From positions 254,501-318,500 of the forward strand of contig JAODUP010000310.1 of the NCBI GenBank assembly GCA_025642065.1: a DNA stretch of 64,000 bases, read 5' to 3'. The position numbers and the translations under genes were made by a program. Positions 63,769 to 64,000 of this stretch are shown here, in pieces; positions within the stretch are counted from its first letter, which is position 1; each line of letters starts with the position of its first letter. Origin of the DNA: Paralvinella palmiformis. Lineage: Eukaryota > Annelida > Polychaeta > Terebellida > Alvinellidae. The notes under the pieces were generated by a model. It saw only the letters and a program-made list of their open reading frames with translations, was not told where the DNA came from and did not search any database.

Positions 63769-64000
63769 GTTATACTGTAGCAGATACCTTTATTAAATAG
63801 CACCAATTTCAAACAATTCATCGTGAATGTTGGATAAGTAATTATTTGTGTAATGATGTAACTGTTGAACACTTGTAGTGTTAAGATATTTCAACAGTCT
63901 ATTTGTAGCTGCTCTTGGTAAGATTTTGGTTAAATTAAAATGCTATAAACTACCAAAACACAAAACATAGACCTGTATTATATTCATGTCATTCTAATTT

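Noticed and set aside
1..64000. CRISPR arrays, bacterial operons, viral genes
   Set aside because: No regularly spaced identical repeats, no ribosome-binding-site-led gene clusters and no viral replication or capsid genes were seen. All supported genes are spliced eukaryotic genes or retrotransposon remnants.

Overview
This is a window of an animal nuclear genome with spliced genes (GT-AG introns of 0.1 to 5 kb, one GC-AG intron), AT-rich non-coding DNA, many (CA)n, (TA)n and (GA)n microsatellites, tRNA-derived SINEs, LINE remnants and small inverted-repeat elements. The gene set (a muscle-type LIM protein, an Fbxl12-like F-box protein, Ndc1 and an invertebrate RFX1/2/3-class factor) and the repeat landscape suggest a lophotrochozoan, most likely a mollusc. 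That placement is inference; no species marker is present.

Layout. (1) 1-4634, + strand: the 3' part of a gene for a Gln/Ser/Asn-rich protein with six 16-residue repeats, product not recognised. (2) 8013-14837, - strand: a complete two-LIM-domain CRP/MLP-type gene in six coding exons, with TATA and CCAAT boxes just upstream. (3) 15.0-22.2 kb: intergenic, with SINE, LINE-tail and foldback debris. (4) 22608-25285, - strand: Fbxl12 in four exons, 325 aa. (5) 25469-40967, + strand: Ndc1 in fifteen exons, 570 aa. It is head-to-head with Fbxl12, with 183 bp between the two start codons. (6) 41.0-51.0 kb: intergenic, holding a nest of three decayed non-LTR reverse transcriptases, a long foldback element, SINEs and microsatellites. 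(7) About 51.1-63.13 kb, + strand: an RFX transcription factor in fifteen coding exons, about 844 aa, with a probable 5' non-coding exon and YY1-like promoter motifs near 51.1 kb.

All exon joins were worked out by hand from splice signals, reading phase and recalled family similarity. Phases close exactly for the MLP, Fbxl12 and Ndc1 genes. In RFX one junction (exon 3 to 4) is uncertain. The genes are ordinary housekeeping, muscle and ciliary genes and do not form one pathway.

The observations I would follow first are consensus RFX-binding X-boxes inside the RFX gene's own first introns (possible autoregulation), the compact Fbxl12/Ndc1 divergent promoter, a duplicated C-terminal mini-exon in the LIM gene, and several inverted-repeat element families, one of them present in an intron of four different genes. 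I found no CRISPR array, bacterial-type system or virus.
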